A DNA stretch of 64,000 nt from assembly GCF_002332425.1 (NCBI RefSeq), contig NZ_NRGS01000022.1:210187-274186 (forward strand), given 5' to 3'. Shown here one piece after another: positions 8,157 through 16,686 of the stretch. The DNA is from Brachybacterium alimentarium (GTDB lineage: Bacteria > Actinomycetota > Actinomycetes > Actinomycetales > Dermabacteraceae). Each line of letters begins with the position of its first letter. Within the stretch, counting starts at the first letter, position 1. The notes beneath the pieces are model-generated. The model had not been told where the DNA came from and searched no databases. It saw nothing but the letters and a program-made list of their open reading frames with translations. Made by a program: the position numbers and the translations under genes.

Positions 8157-8741
8157 TCAGCTCGTCCCCAGGGCTGCACGCACCAACGGTGCGCCGAGCA
8201 GCCCGAGGAACGGGCCCGCCAGCAGGAGGGGGCCGACGGCGAAGCGCACTCCGCTGCGGCGGGTCCAGAGGATCGCGGCGGCTCCGGCGGCACCGCTCAG
8301 AAGGGCGATCCCCAGCAGCGAGGCGATGAGCACCTCGCCGCCGAGCGCCGCACTCATGAGCACCACCACGGGGAGGGTCTTCGCATCGCCCATCCCGAGC
8401 AGGGGCGGGGCGAGGAGGGCCAGGAGCACGGCGCCCACCCCGAGCACGAGGGCGAGCACCAGCGCGACTCTCAGCGTCTGGCGCTGCGCAGGGAGCACCG
8501 CGCCTTCGAGAGTCAGCGCGACGAGCACGCCGAGGGTCAGGACGCCCACCCATCGATTGGGCAGGCGATGCTCCCGGCCGTCCACCCAGGCGAGCACCAG
8601 CGCGGGCGGCAGGTACACGACCAGCAGCACGGCGAGCGTGGTGAGCGGGATGGTGGCGGCAGGCACTCCGTCATTGGACCAGAGATCTCCTGCCGCCGCG
8701 TCCGGACGGCGTCGAGTGTGGATGACGCGTCGCAGACGCAC
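8157..8741 (-). CDS. Prepilin peptidase (A24 family), short form
   Basis: Membrane aspartyl protease that cleaves type IV prepilin-like leaders. The 194 residues are mostly hydrophobic helices. The two catalytic aspartates are visible: D54 in AWVDGREHRLPNRW and D119 in the GxGD motif GMGDAKTL. The N-terminal methylase domain of PilD is absent, as in TadV-type enzymes. The start is uncertain: GTG 8741 gives the length stated, but the hydrophobic part begins near residue 26 (also GTG), and no good ribosome-binding site decides. No pilin or pilus ATPase gene is nearby. Confidence 0.75.
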   Translation of the reverse strand: MRLRRVIHTRRRPDAAAGDLWSNDGVPAATIPLTTLAVLLVVYLPPALVLAWVDGREHRLPNRWVGVLTLGVLVALTLEGAVLPAQRQTLRVALVLALVLGVGAVLLALLAPPLLGMGDAKTLPVVVLMSAALGGEVLIASLLGIALLSGAAGAAAILWTRRSGVRFAVGPLLLAGPFLGLLGAPLVRAALGTS

Positions 8742-8779
8742 CGCAGCGGCGGTGCGACCGGCCCTCCCGCGGGCGGTGC

Positions 8780-9076
8780 TCAGTACATCAGGAAGTCGTC
8801 GAGCGTGGATTCGACGCGGATGATGCGCCGACGCAGCCAGACCTTCTTGCCGCCACCGAGGTAGACGCGGGTCCGGGCGTGCTCCCAGCGGCCGTACTCG
8901 GCTTGCTCCGTGAGCGTGCGACGCACCTGCCCGACGGAGCTCTCGCGCGGGACCGTGATGATCTGGAACTCGTAGTCGGCGGGACGGCGTCCCCGCTCGA
9001 CCGGGAGGTCACGCAGCCCGCGCGGGTCACGGATGTGTTCGATGCGGGCCGCCAAGGGCTTGTGAAGTGGGGGCAC
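8780..9076 (-). CDS. DUF5703 family protein
   Basis: A 98-residue soluble protein of a small actinobacterial family (DUF5703) of unknown function. The conserved core is seen as YEFQIITVPRESSVGQVR, EQAEYGRWEHARTRVYLGGG and KKVWLRRRIIRV, which looks like a small beta-rich fold with a basic C-terminus. GTG 9076 is well supported by AGGAGG five bases upstream. The first 30 residues are an extension not typical of the family. It is divergent from the Asp-rich gene at 9166. Confidence 0.75.
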   Translation of the reverse strand: MPPLHKPLAARIEHIRDPRGLRDLPVERGRRPADYEFQIITVPRESSVGQVRRTLTEQAEYGRWEHARTRVYLGGGKKVWLRRRIIRVESTLDDFLMY

Positions 9077-9153
9077 TGCCGTCCTCCTGGGGTCGTGGGT
9101 GCTGAGTCATGGGTGTTCGTCGGTCCCTCTGTCCATTCTGCCTCCGGACGGGG

Positions 9154-9159
9154 TACCGT
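9154..9159 (+). promoter_or_regulatory. Candidate -10 box for leaderless gene 9166
   Basis: TACCGT followed by exactly six bases and then ATG 9166. No Shine-Dalgarno sequence is present, consistent with a leaderless transcript. Confidence 0.5.
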
Positions 9160-9165
9160 CCACTC

Positions 9166-9495
9166 ATGAACTCGGATCCTCGCTCTGCTCTCGCTGCGCT
9201 GATCGCTGCCCTCGAACGTCACTACGAGGCGGCCGCCGCCTCCCGGGATGACGACGATCCCGCCCTGGACGCTGCTACCGACCAGCTCACCACGGCCTTC
9301 GACAACTACGACGATGCGCTGTTCGACGCCTACGACATCGCCACTCCTCTCATCGTGTTCGACACCGATGAGGACGACGACGAGGACGATGACGACGACT
9401 TCGATGATCTGGACGACCTCGACGATCTCGATGACGACGCGATCGACGACGACGACGAGAGCGACGAGGACGACAGCGGCACCGACGTGCGCTGA
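9166..9495 (+). CDS. Unknown protein with an Asp-rich C-terminus
   Basis: A 109-residue protein that I do not recognise. Residues 1-65 look like a helical domain (SALAALIAALERHYEAAAAS, ATDQLTTAFDNYDDALFDAY). From about residue 66 the chain is almost only Asp and Glu with DDLDDLDDLDDD runs, giving a very low pI. ATG 9166 is preferred over GTG 9109 because a -10-like box sits six bases upstream. The low-complexity DNA is coding repetition of GAC/GAT, not an array. It is transcribed divergently from the DUF5703 gene. Nucleic-acid mimicry or cation binding would fit the composition but is speculation. Confidence 0.65.
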   Translation: MNSDPRSALAALIAALERHYEAAAASRDDDDPALDAATDQLTTAFDNYDDALFDAYDIATPLIVFDTDEDDDEDDDDDFDDLDDLDDLDDDAIDDDDESDEDDSGTDVR

Positions 9496-9538
9496 GCCCC
9501 TCACCGACACTGCACGTCATCTTCACCACTGCTCCCTC

Positions 9539-9569
9539 CGCGGCGCCGGGCACACTGCCCGGCGCCGCG
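9539..9569 (+). terminator. Hairpin terminator before uppP
   Basis: A perfect 14-bp stem, 9539-9552 with 9556-9569, has a three-base CAC loop. No T-run follows, so it is a GC-type terminator or barrier after the Asp-rich gene. Confidence 0.6.
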
Positions 9570-9575
9570 TACTCT
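9570..9575 (+). promoter_or_regulatory. Candidate -10 box for uppP
   Basis: TACTCT directly abuts the hairpin and would give a leader of about 55 bases before ATG 9635. Confidence 0.35.
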
Positions 9576-9634
9576 GTCCGGGGTCGATGAACGCGTCGGC
9601 CTGTTGAAGCGGTCGTCGTCCCCGAGGAGTGTCC

Positions 9635-10507
9635 ATGTCGTTCATCGAGGCGATCGTCCTGGGGCTGGTCCAGGGCCTCACCGAATTCCTCCCCATCTCC
9701 TCGAGCGCCCACGTGCGTGTGGCCGGCGAGCTGATGGCACCCGGCCAGGACCCGGGGGCGGCCTTCACCGCGATCATCCAGCTGGGCACCGAGGCCGCGG
9801 TCCTGATCTACTTCTGGAAGGACATCACCCGGATCATCGGGAAGTGGTTCAAGGCGCTGGCCGGGAAGGTCCCGCACTCCGATCCGGACGTGCGCATGGG
9901 CTGGCTCGTGATCATCGGCTCCATCCCGATCGGTGTGCTGGGCCTGCTGTTCGAGAGTCAGATCGACCACAGCCTGCGGAACCTCTACATCACCGCGACC
10001 ATGCTGATCCTCTTCGGCATCCTGCTCGGCTTCGCGGACCGCATCGCCCCGCAGCGCAAGGAGCTCACGAACCTCACGGTGCGCGACGGCATCCTCTTCG
10101 GCCTCGCCCAGGCCCTGGCGCTGATCCCCGGCGTCTCCCGTTCCGGCGGCACCATCACGGCCGGACTGCTCATGGGCTACACCCGCCAGGCCGCCGCCCG
10201 CTACGCCTTCCTGCTCGCGATCCCCGCCGTCTTCGCCTCGGGGCTGTACAAGGCCGCGAAGGAGGTGCCCGTCCTGCTGACCACGGACGGCCACGCCGCG
10301 GCGGCCGCGGCCGGTGAGCCGTCGCTGCTGGCGATGGCCCTGTCGACCGCGGTGGCCTTCGCGGTCGGCTATGCGGTGATCGTCTGGTTCATGAAGATCA
10401 TCGAGAACCGCTCGTACCTGATGTTCGTCGCCTACCGCGTCGTCGCTGGAGTCATCCTGCTGGCGCTGCTGTGGTCCGGCGTGATCGATCCCCTGGCCGG
10501 CGCCTGA
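9635..10507 (+). CDS. uppP: Undecaprenyl-diphosphatase
   Basis: Integral membrane phosphatase that recycles undecaprenyl diphosphate to the monophosphate carrier for peptidoglycan synthesis, and can confer bacitracin tolerance. The 290-residue protein has both signature regions, [17 protein letters not shown] (about residues 10-26) and [12 protein letters not shown], and about eight hydrophobic helices. ATG 9635 is chosen over GTG 9629 because GAGGAG lies five bases before it. A 35-residue loop between the last helices is acidic and Ala-rich. Followed by mshC on the same strand, which has its own promoter. Confidence 0.95.
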   Translation: MSFIEAIVLGLVQGLTEFLPISSSAHVRVAGELMAPGQDPGAAFTAIIQLGTEAAVLIYFWKDITRIIGKWFKALAGKVPHSDPDVRMGWLVIIGSIPIGVLGLLFESQIDHSLRNLYITATMLILFGILLGFADRIAPQRKELTNLTVRDGILFGLAQALALIPGVSRSGGTITAGLLMGYTRQAAARYAFLLAIPAVFASGLYKAAKEVPVLLTTDGHAAAAAAGEPSLLAMALSTAVAFAVGYAVIVWFMKIIENRSYLMFVAYRVVAGVILLALLWSGVIDPLAGA

Positions 10508-10547
10508 GACGAGTGCCACGCGTGCTCCTCGTCCTCGTCCCGGACCG

Positions 10548-10553
10548 TATGAT
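10548..10553 (+). promoter_or_regulatory. -10 box for leaderless mshC
   Basis: TATGAT then exactly six bases then GTG 10560. There is no Shine-Dalgarno sequence, so mRNA probably starts at or next to the start codon. Confidence 0.6.
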
Positions 10554-10559
10554 CGAACG

Positions 10560-11837
10560 GTGCATTCCTGGACCTCCCCCTCGCTCTCGCCCCTTCCCGC
10601 TTCCGGCCTGCCGCTGAGGCTGCATGACACCCGGACCGGTCGGGTCGCGCCGCAGATCCCGCTGACTCCCGGCCTTGCCCGGGTGTACGTCTGCGGGCTC
10701 ACCCCGTACGACGCGACGCACCTGGGCCACGCCGCGACCTATCACGCCGCCGATCTCATGCGTCGAGCCCTGCGGGACACCGGCCACGAGGTCGAGGTGG
10801 CCCAGAACATCACCGACGTCGACGACCCGCTGCTCGAACGCGCGACCCGTGACGGGGTGGACTGGCGCGACCTCGCCGCCTCCCAGACGGCACTGTTCGC
10901 CGAGGACATGGAAGCGCTGCGGATCATCGCCCCGGAGACCTATCGCTCGGTGAGCGAGTCGATGGACGGCATCATCGAGACCGTGAGCGCGCTGCAGGCC
11001 CGCGGCCGCGCCTACCAGGTCCCCACCCCGGACGCCGAGGGAGAGGACTGGTACCTCGATCTCGCGGCCGACGGCGCACTGGGCGGCGTCTCCGGCTGGA
11101 GCGAGCAGCAGATGCTCGCGGTGTTCGCCGAGCGCGGTGGAGATCCGGAGCGCCCGGGCAAGCGGGGGATCTTCGATCCGCTGGTGTGGCGCGCCGAGCG
11201 GGAGGGGGAGCCCGCGTGGGACTCCGAGGTGCTCGGTCGGGGTCGCCCCGGCTGGCACGTCGAGTGCGTCTGCATCGCCGAGGAGGGGCTCGGGCTGCCC
11301 TTCGACATCCAGGCCGGCGGCAGCGACCTGATCTTCCCCCACCATGACCTGAGCGCCGCCCATGCGGTGGCCCTGGGTCGCGGCTTCGCGAGCACCTACA
11401 CCCACAGCGGCATGGTCGCCCACGACGGCGAGAAGATGAGCAAGTCGCTGGGGAACCTCGTCTTCGTGCATCGGCTCGTGCGTGACGGCATGGACCCGAT
11501 GACGGTGCGACTGGTGCTCATGGCCCACCACTACCGGGCAGATTGGGCCTGGTCCGAGGACGAGGTCGCGCTCGCCCAGTCGCGCCTGGAAACGTACCGC
11601 GCGGCCGCTGCGGCCGGTGGTCACCATCCGCGCACGGTCGAGGCGCTGCGCGCCGCGCTGCGCGAGGACCTGGACACTCCCACAGCGCTCACCGAGCTCG
11701 ACGCCTGGGCGCAGGCCCTGCGGGCGGTGGACGGGTCCCTCCCGGTCGACACGTCGGCTCCGTCCGGGCCGACGGACGCCCCTGGAGACGTCGCGGCAGC
11801 CGCCGACGCCCTGTTCGGGCTGGATCTGCGCGGCTGA
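10560..11837 (+). CDS. mshC: Mycothiol ligase MshC (L-cysteine:GlcN-Ins ligase)
   Basis: Joins cysteine to GlcN-inositol using ATP in mycothiol synthesis; the enzyme derives from class I cysteinyl-tRNA synthetase. In 425 residues the catalytic motifs are YVCGLTPYDATHLGHA (zinc-ligand C45, HIGH-like 53-58) and GEKMSKSLGN (KMSKS 292-296). Other zinc-site residues are in WHVECVCIAE and GSDLIFPHHDLS. The C-terminal anticodon-binding domain of CysRS is missing, as expected for MshC rather than CysS. GTG 10560 fits the family N-terminus (HSWTSP) and the leaderless promoter. It is convergent with the PAC2 gene, as in many Actinomycetota. Confidence 0.94.
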   Translation: MHSWTSPSLSPLPASGLPLRLHDTRTGRVAPQIPLTPGLARVYVCGLTPYDATHLGHAATYHAADLMRRALRDTGHEVEVAQNITDVDDPLLERATRDGVDWRDLAASQTALFAEDMEALRIIAPETYRSVSESMDGIIETVSALQARGRAYQVPTPDAEGEDWYLDLAADGALGGVSGWSEQQMLAVFAERGGDPERPGKRGIFDPLVWRAEREGEPAWDSEVLGRGRPGWHVECVCIAEEGLGLPFDIQAGGSDLIFPHHDLSAAHAVALGRGFASTYTHSGMVAHDGEKMSKSLGNLVFVHRLVRDGMDPMTVRLVLMAHHYRADWAWSEDEVALAQSRLETYRAAAAAGGHHPRTVEALRAALREDLDTPTALTELDAWAQALRAVDGSLPVDTSAPSGPTDAPGDVAAAADALFGLDLRG

Positions 11838-11841
11838 TCCC

Positions 11842-11909
11842 GAGCGGGCCGGCTCACTGCGCGGACTGGCTCACTGCGCGGACTGGCTCACTCCGCGGGC
11901 CGGCTCACT
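11842..11909 (+). repeat. Four tandem 17-bp repeats between mshC and the PAC2 gene
   Basis: Four head-to-tail copies of a 17-bp unit (consensus GCGCGGACTGGCTCACT) lie at 11842-11858, 11859-11875, 11876-11892 and 11893-11909. Copies 2 and 3 are identical; copies 1 and 4 differ at a few positions. The array fills the convergent gap, and copy 4 contains the PAC2 stop codon (TCA on this strand). No stem-loop terminator is seen here. Confidence 0.85.
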
Positions 11910-12714
11910 CCGACTCTCGGCGCCGACGCAGGAACTGCTCGAACTCCTTGGCGATCGCCTCGCCGCTCGCCTCCGGGAGCTCGGCGGCATCCTGTGCGCG
12001 CTCCAAGCGGCGCACGTAGTCCGCGACGTCCTCGTCGGTCCGTGCCAGCTCATCGACCCCGCGTTCCCACGCCTCGGCGTCCTCGACCAGCTCGGCGATC
12101 GGGATCGGCGCGCTGATCAGTCCCTGCACCTCACGGATCAGCCCGAGCACGGCCTTGGGGGAGGCGTTCTGGGAGACGTAGTGGGGAACCTGCACCCACA
12201 CGTTCGTGGTCGGCAGGCCCGCGCTCGCAGTGCGGCGGGCAAGGATCGTCGGCACCCCGATCGGACCCGAATACAGCTCGGAGCCGTCGGGCCGCCCGTC
12301 CCGACCCTGCTCGGTCGCCGAGGAGACCGGCAGCGGCCGCGTGTGCGGAGAATCCGCCAGGAGCGCTCCCAGCGAGATCACGGAGGTCACGCCGAGCGCC
12401 TGCATCTGCTCGAGCACCTCGTCGCAGAAGCTCTTCCAGTGCAGCGACGGCTCGGGTCCGAACACCGTCACCAGCTCGGGGCCGCGAGGAGGCTGCATGA
12501 TGCGCAGCTCGGTATCGGGCCAGTCGACCACCCGTTCCCCGTCCTCGGTGGTGCGGATCTCGGGGCGATTGACCTGGAAGTCGATGTACTCCTCCGCATC
12601 GACTGCCCCGACCAGCCGGGACGGCCACACCTCGAGCAGATGCTCGATCACCCCGCTGGCGGCTTCTCCGGCGTCGTTCCATCCGCTGAAAGCCGTGATG
12701 GCGATTCGACTCAT
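11905..12714 (-). CDS. PAC2 family protein
   Basis: A 269-residue member of the PAC2 family, named after the eukaryotic proteasome assembly chaperone 2; the bacterial role is unknown. Family features are ITAFSGWNDAGEAASG at the N-terminus, the SVISLGALLADSPHTRPLPV segment and GPIGVPTILARRTASAGLP. The C-terminus is a charged helix. It lies beside mshC and upstream of the M50-trmI-arc region, as in many actinobacteria. A TATGAT box six bases before the ATG suggests a leaderless mRNA, although GGAGAG in that gap could also bind ribosomes. The stop codon falls inside a tandem repeat. Confidence 0.88.
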   Translation of the reverse strand: MSRIAITAFSGWNDAGEAASGVIEHLLEVWPSRLVGAVDAEEYIDFQVNRPEIRTTEDGERVVDWPDTELRIMQPPRGPELVTVFGPEPSLHWKSFCDEVLEQMQALGVTSVISLGALLADSPHTRPLPVSSATEQGRDGRPDGSELYSGPIGVPTILARRTASAGLPTTNVWVQVPHYVSQNASPKAVLGLIREVQGLISAPIPIAELVEDAEAWERGVDELARTDEDVADYVRRLERAQDAAELPEASGEAIAKEFEQFLRRRRESE

Positions 12715-12720
12715 CTCTCC

Positions 12721-12726
12721 ATCATA
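12721..12726 (-). promoter_or_regulatory. -10 box for the PAC2 gene
   Basis: TATGAT on the minus strand, six bases from ATG 12714. Confidence 0.55.
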
Positions 12727-12818
12727 GGGTCCGCCCGAGGCTCCGAGCCGGGGTGCAGGAGCAGCCGATATCCTCGGCCTGCGCCGGGACCCTCAGCCCG
12801 GCATCGGAGGAGACCACC

Positions 12819-13937
12819 ATGAAGAGCCCCACGCTGCGCCTCGGCTCGCTGCCGCCGATCCGCGTCAGCCCGGGAACGCTCGTCACCGTGCTGGTGCTCG
12901 CCCTGATCCTGTACCCGTCCTTCTCCGGTCCCGGCGACGTGCTCTCCGTGCCTGCCGCGCTGCTCGCGCTGGGCATCGCACTGTTCATGATCGTCTCCGT
13001 CCTGGTGCACGAAGGAGCGCACGCGCTCAGCGCTCGCGCCTTCGGGGCGACGGTCGACCACATCGCGCTGACCCTGTGGGGAGGACACACCCAGTACCGC
13101 GGCAAGGAGATGTCCGCGCGTGCATCGGTCGCGATCTCGCTGGCCGGACCGGTGAGCAATCTCGCCCTGGCACTGGTCGCTCTCGGCGCGGAGTCCGTGT
13201 CGGGCCCCGGCACGGCGGCCGCCGTCTTCTGGTCGTTCTGCGCACGCCTCAACATCGCCCTGGCCGTGTTCAACCTGCTCCCGGGCCTGCCCATGGACGG
13301 CGGCCGAGCAGTGGAGGCGCTGCTCGGGGGAGTGCTGCGCAACCCGCTGCTGGGCACCCGCGTGACCGCCTGGACGGGACGCGCCCTCGCCCTCGCCGTG
13401 GTGGCGATCCCGCTGTGGTGGATCGTGCGCGCCGAGGGCGCCGGCATGTTCCTGCTGCTCACCCTGGTCTGGGCGATGCTCATCGCCGGGATGCTGTGGC
13501 AGGGCGCCTCCAGCGCGCTGCACGCGGCCACCCTGCAGCGGCGCGTCGACACACTCGACGCCCTCGACCTCGTCCGCCCCCTCCGCCTGGTGACCCCACA
13601 GCAGACGCTCTCGAGCCTGGGCAGCGAGGCGGAGCTCACGAACGTCCTGGTCCTGGAGCAGCGGGCCATCCGCCCCGGCGTCGTCGGCCGGGCCTACCGG
13701 ATCCTCCCGGAGGCCGTCGCCGCGGTGCCGTCGGCCCATCGCGAGCGGACGCCGGCCAGCGCGGTGGCGGGTCCGGTCGGCGAGGTCGGTCTCCTGGACG
13801 CCTCCCTGCGCGGCAGCGAGCTGGTCTCGGCGATGCTCGCCCTGCCCGTCCCCGTCTACCTCGCGATGGGGGAACCGGGTCAGATCCGGGGCATCATCCT
13901 GAGCGACGATGTCAACGACCTCCTGCGCGGTCGGTGA
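12819..13937 (+). CDS. Site-2 protease family (M50) membrane metalloprotease
   Basis: A 372-residue intramembrane zinc protease candidate. The zinc motif HEGAH is at 64-68 (H64, E65, H68) and the third ligand is D160 in NLLPGLPMDGGR, both within predicted helices as in S2P enzymes. About six hydrophobic helices fill the first 230 residues, and the C-terminal 140 are soluble and CBS-like in position, though I cannot confirm CBS motifs. ATG 12819 has GGAGGAG upstream. It precedes trmI and the pup cluster, a conserved actinobacterial neighbour. Substrate is unknown; anti-sigma factors are usual for the family. Confidence 0.87.
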   Translation: MKSPTLRLGSLPPIRVSPGTLVTVLVLALILYPSFSGPGDVLSVPAALLALGIALFMIVSVLVHEGAHALSARAFGATVDHIALTLWGGHTQYRGKEMSARASVAISLAGPVSNLALALVALGAESVSGPGTAAAVFWSFCARLNIALAVFNLLPGLPMDGGRAVEALLGGVLRNPLLGTRVTAWTGRALALAVVAIPLWWIVRAEGAGMFLLLTLVWAMLIAGMLWQGASSALHAATLQRRVDTLDALDLVRPLRLVTPQQTLSSLGSEAELTNVLVLEQRAIRPGVVGRAYRILPEAVAAVPSAHRERTPASAVAGPVGEVGLLDASLRGSELVSAMLALPVPVYLAMGEPGQIRGIILSDDVNDLLRGR

Positions 13938-13977
13938 CCAACATGACTCTTCGACGCAGACGTCTCACGGTGCGTCA

Positions 13978-13983
13978 TATGCT
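13978..13983 (+). promoter_or_regulatory. -10 box for leaderless trmI and the pup cluster
   Basis: TATGCT then six bases then ATG 13990. It may drive trmI and the downstream arc-dop-pup-pafA genes. Confidence 0.55.
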
Positions 13984-13989
13984 GGACGC

Positions 13990-15060
13990 ATGACTGATCA
14001 GCCGCAGCCGCCCGCCGCCCCTGACGAGGCTCCGGCCGCTGCTCCCCGCCCGTCCGGTCGGGGCCTGGACCGCACCGGTCCCTTCGAGATCGGCGACAAG
14101 GTGCAGCTCGCCGACGCCAAGAACCGTCTGCACACGATCACCCTCAAGGAGGGCGGGGAGTTCCACACCCATCGCGGTGTGCTCCGCCATGATCAGCTGA
14201 TCGGTGCCGAGGACGGCGTCGTGGTCGAGGACCTCCACGGCACCCGCTACCAGGCGCTGCGCCCGCTGTACTCCGACTACATGCTCGCGATGCCGCGGGG
14301 CGCCGCGATCATCTACCCCAAGGACTCCGCCCAGATCCTCATGTGGGGCGACATCTTCCCCGGCGCCCGGGTGCTCGAGGCCGGCGTCGGCTCCGGCGGA
14401 CTGACCACGGCCCTGCTGCGCGCCGTCGGGCCCGAGGGCACCGTGCACTCCATCGAGCGCCGCGAGGACTTCGCCGAGGTGGCGCGCGAGAACGTCGAGA
14501 CCTACTTCGGTGGCCCGCACCCCGCGTGGGACCTCTCGGTCGGCGACTTCCAGGACCTCGCCCCGACGCTGTCCCCGGGGGAGCCCGCGGTGGACCGGGT
14601 GGTGCTGGACATGCTCGCCCCGTGGGAATGCGTGGACGCCGCCGCCGAGGTGCTCGTCTCCGGAGGCGTCTACCTCGCCTACGTCGCCACGGTCACCCAG
14701 CTCTCCCGCACGGCCGAGGCCCTGCGGGCCCACGGCGAGTTCACCGAGCCGTACGCCTGGGAGAGCTTCGTGCGGCCCTGGCACCTCGAGGGTCTCGCCG
14801 TGCGCCCCGAGCACCGGATGAACGCCCACACCGGGTTCCTGCTCACCGCCCGGCGCACCGCGCACGGCACGCAGGCGCTGACCCGGGTGACCCGACCGGC
14901 GCCGGGCTCCCGTCTCGAGGAGGAGCTGAACCACCCCGACAACGAGGGCTTCGGCGGCTCCGATGCCGAGTGGGGACCGCAGGACGTGGGCGAGCGCGGT
15001 GTGGCCCCGCGCAAGCTGAAGCGGGCCCTGCGGGACATCCGCCAGGGCCGCGATCGCTGA
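13990..15060 (+). CDS. trmI: tRNA (adenine-N1)-methyltransferase TrmI
   Basis: SAM-dependent enzyme that makes m1A58 in the tRNA T-loop. The protein has 356 residues: a Pro/Ala-rich N-terminal tail of about 28, the TrmI beta domain, then the Rossmann domain with VLEAGVGSGGLTTALL and the catalytic VVLDMLAPWE. The RMNAHTGFLLTARR tail segment is also family-typical. It stands directly upstream of the ARC ATPase gene (39-bp gap), the usual place in pup-containing actinobacteria. Confidence 0.92.
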   Translation: MTDQPQPPAAPDEAPAAAPRPSGRGLDRTGPFEIGDKVQLADAKNRLHTITLKEGGEFHTHRGVLRHDQLIGAEDGVVVEDLHGTRYQALRPLYSDYMLAMPRGAAIIYPKDSAQILMWGDIFPGARVLEAGVGSGGLTTALLRAVGPEGTVHSIERREDFAEVARENVETYFGGPHPAWDLSVGDFQDLAPTLSPGEPAVDRVVLDMLAPWECVDAAAEVLVSGGVYLAYVATVTQLSRTAEALRAHGEFTEPYAWESFVRPWHLEGLAVRPEHRMNAHTGFLLTARRTAHGTQALTRVTRPAPGSRLEEELNHPDNEGFGGSDAEWGPQDVGERGVAPRKLKRALRDIRQGRDR

Positions 15061-15099
15061 TCGCCCGCTGACCACCGGCTCAGAACAGGAAGGAGAGGC

Positions 15100-16686
15100 A
15101 TGACGATGAAGACCTACGCGGAGATGACCGCTGAGCTCGAGAAGCTCGCCGCCCACAACGAGCGGCTCGTCGGCGGGCTGCGCAGCGCCCGTGCCCAGAT
15201 CGTCGAGCTCAAGAGCGATCTGGAGCGGGTGGGCGATCCGCCGAACTCCTATGCGACCTTCCTACGCCGCGCCGAGGGCACCACGATCGACGTGCTCCAC
15301 AACGGGCGGCGGCTGCGGGTCGCGACCGCTGCGAGCCTGGACCTCGACGCCCTGCATCCCGGCGCCGAGCTGCGCCTGAACGAGGCCCTGGCCGCCGTCG
15401 AGGCCGTGCCGCCGGGAGACGCCGGCAACGTCGTCCCCGTGGTCGAGTCGCTCGCCGACTCCCGCGTGCTGGTCGCCGTCGCGCCCGACGACACCCGGGT
15501 GCTGCGCCGGGCCGGTGAGCTCGCCGAGGAGGCCCTCCACCCCGGGGACCACGTGCTCGTCGACCTCAAGGCCCAGCTCGTGATGGAGCGGATCGACCGC
15601 GCCGAGATCACCGACCTCGTGCTCGAGCAGGTCCCCGACGTGTCCTTCGAGGAGATCGGCGGGCTCGGCGAGCAGATCGAGGCGATCCGCGACGCCGTGG
15701 AGCTGCCCTTCCTCCAACAGGACCTCTATCGCACCTATGGCCTGCGCCCGCCCCAGGGCGTCCTGCTGTACGGGCCGCCCGGATGCGGCAAGACGATGAT
15801 CGCCAAGGCCGTCGCCCACGAGCTGGTGCTGCGCAGCGCCGAGGTGCGCGGCGTCAGCGTCGCCGAGGCGCTCGAGAACTCCGCGTTCCTCAACGTCAAG
15901 GGACCCGAGCTGCTGAACAAGTACGTCGGCGAGACGGAGCGCTCGATCCGGCTGGTGTTCGAGCGCGCACGGGAGAAGGCCGCCGCGGATCATCCCGTGG
16001 TGATCTTCTTCGACGAGATGGAGGCGCTGTTCCGCACCCGTGGCACGGGCCTGTCCAGCGACGTCGAGACCACGATCGTGCCGCAGCTGCTCGCCGAGAT
16101 CGACGGCGTCGAGGGCCTCGACAACGTCATCGTCATCGGTGCCTCGAACCGTGAGGACATGATCGATCCGGCGATCCTGCGGCCCGGACGCCTCGACGTG
16201 AAGATCCGCGTGCGCCGCCCCAACCAGCGCGCCGGTCGCGAGATCCTGGGCCTCTACCTCGACGACGCCGTCCCCATGCGGGAGAGTCGCGAGGCGCTGC
16301 TGGACGTCGCCGTGCGCGAGATCTACGACGAGGGACCCGACTCCGCGTTCGTACGCCTGGAGTTCTCCGACGGCACCCACGAGACGCTCCACTTCCGGGA
16401 CTTCGTCTCCGGCGCGACGCTGCGGAACATCACCGACCGCGCCAAGAAGCTCGCGGTCAAGGACCAGCTCTCCACCGGCAGCGTGGGCCTCACCTCCCAG
16501 CACCTGATCGACGCGATCACCGCCGAGTTCGTCGAGAACGAGGACATGCCCTCCGCCGCCCATCCCGAGGATTGGGCACGCATCTCCGGGACCCCGGGCG
16601 GCTCGCGCCGACGGGTGGAGGCGGTGGTGCCGCTCCAGGGCCGCTCCCGCGCGGCCGACGCGAGCTTCGAGGAGGACCAGCGGTGA
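15100..16686 (+). CDS. arc: AAA ATPase ARC/Mpa of the Pup pathway
   Basis: Hexameric AAA+ unfoldase that recognises pupylated proteins. In 528 residues: an N-terminal coiled coil (about 1-45) that captures Pup, OB domains, then the AAA module with Walker A GPPGCGKT (225-232) and Walker [10 protein letters not shown] (D305, E306). In organisms with a 20S proteasome the protein ends in GQYL, which docks into the proteasome. Here it ends in ASFEEDQR, so that docking tail is absent, as in the proteasome-free ARC of corynebacteria. RBS AGGAAGGAGAG precedes the ATG. The stop overlaps the dop start (GTGA). Confidence 0.95.
   Translation: MTMKTYAEMTAELEKLAAHNERLVGGLRSARAQIVELKSDLERVGDPPNSYATFLRRAEGTTIDVLHNGRRLRVATAASLDLDALHPGAELRLNEALAAVEAVPPGDAGNVVPVVESLADSRVLVAVAPDDTRVLRRAGELAEEALHPGDHVLVDLKAQLVMERIDRAEITDLVLEQVPDVSFEEIGGLGEQIEAIRDAVELPFLQQDLYRTYGLRPPQGVLLYGPPGCGKTMIAKAVAHELVLRSAEVRGVSVAEALENSAFLNVKGPELLNKYVGETERSIRLVFERAREKAAADHPVVIFFDEMEALFRTRGTGLSSDVETTIVPQLLAEIDGVEGLDNVIVIGASNREDMIDPAILRPGRLDVKIRVRRPNQRAGREILGLYLDDAVPMRESREALLDVAVREIYDEGPDSAFVRLEFSDGTHETLHFRDFVSGATLRNITDRAKKLAVKDQLSTGSVGLTSQHLIDAITAEFVENEDMPSAAHPEDWARISGTPGGSRRRVEAVVPLQGRSRAADASFEEDQR

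Noticed and set aside
9363-9480. Repetitive GAC/GAT tract that resembles a repeat array
   Set aside because: It is in-frame Asp codons of a coding gene with no spacers; not CRISPR or a satellite.
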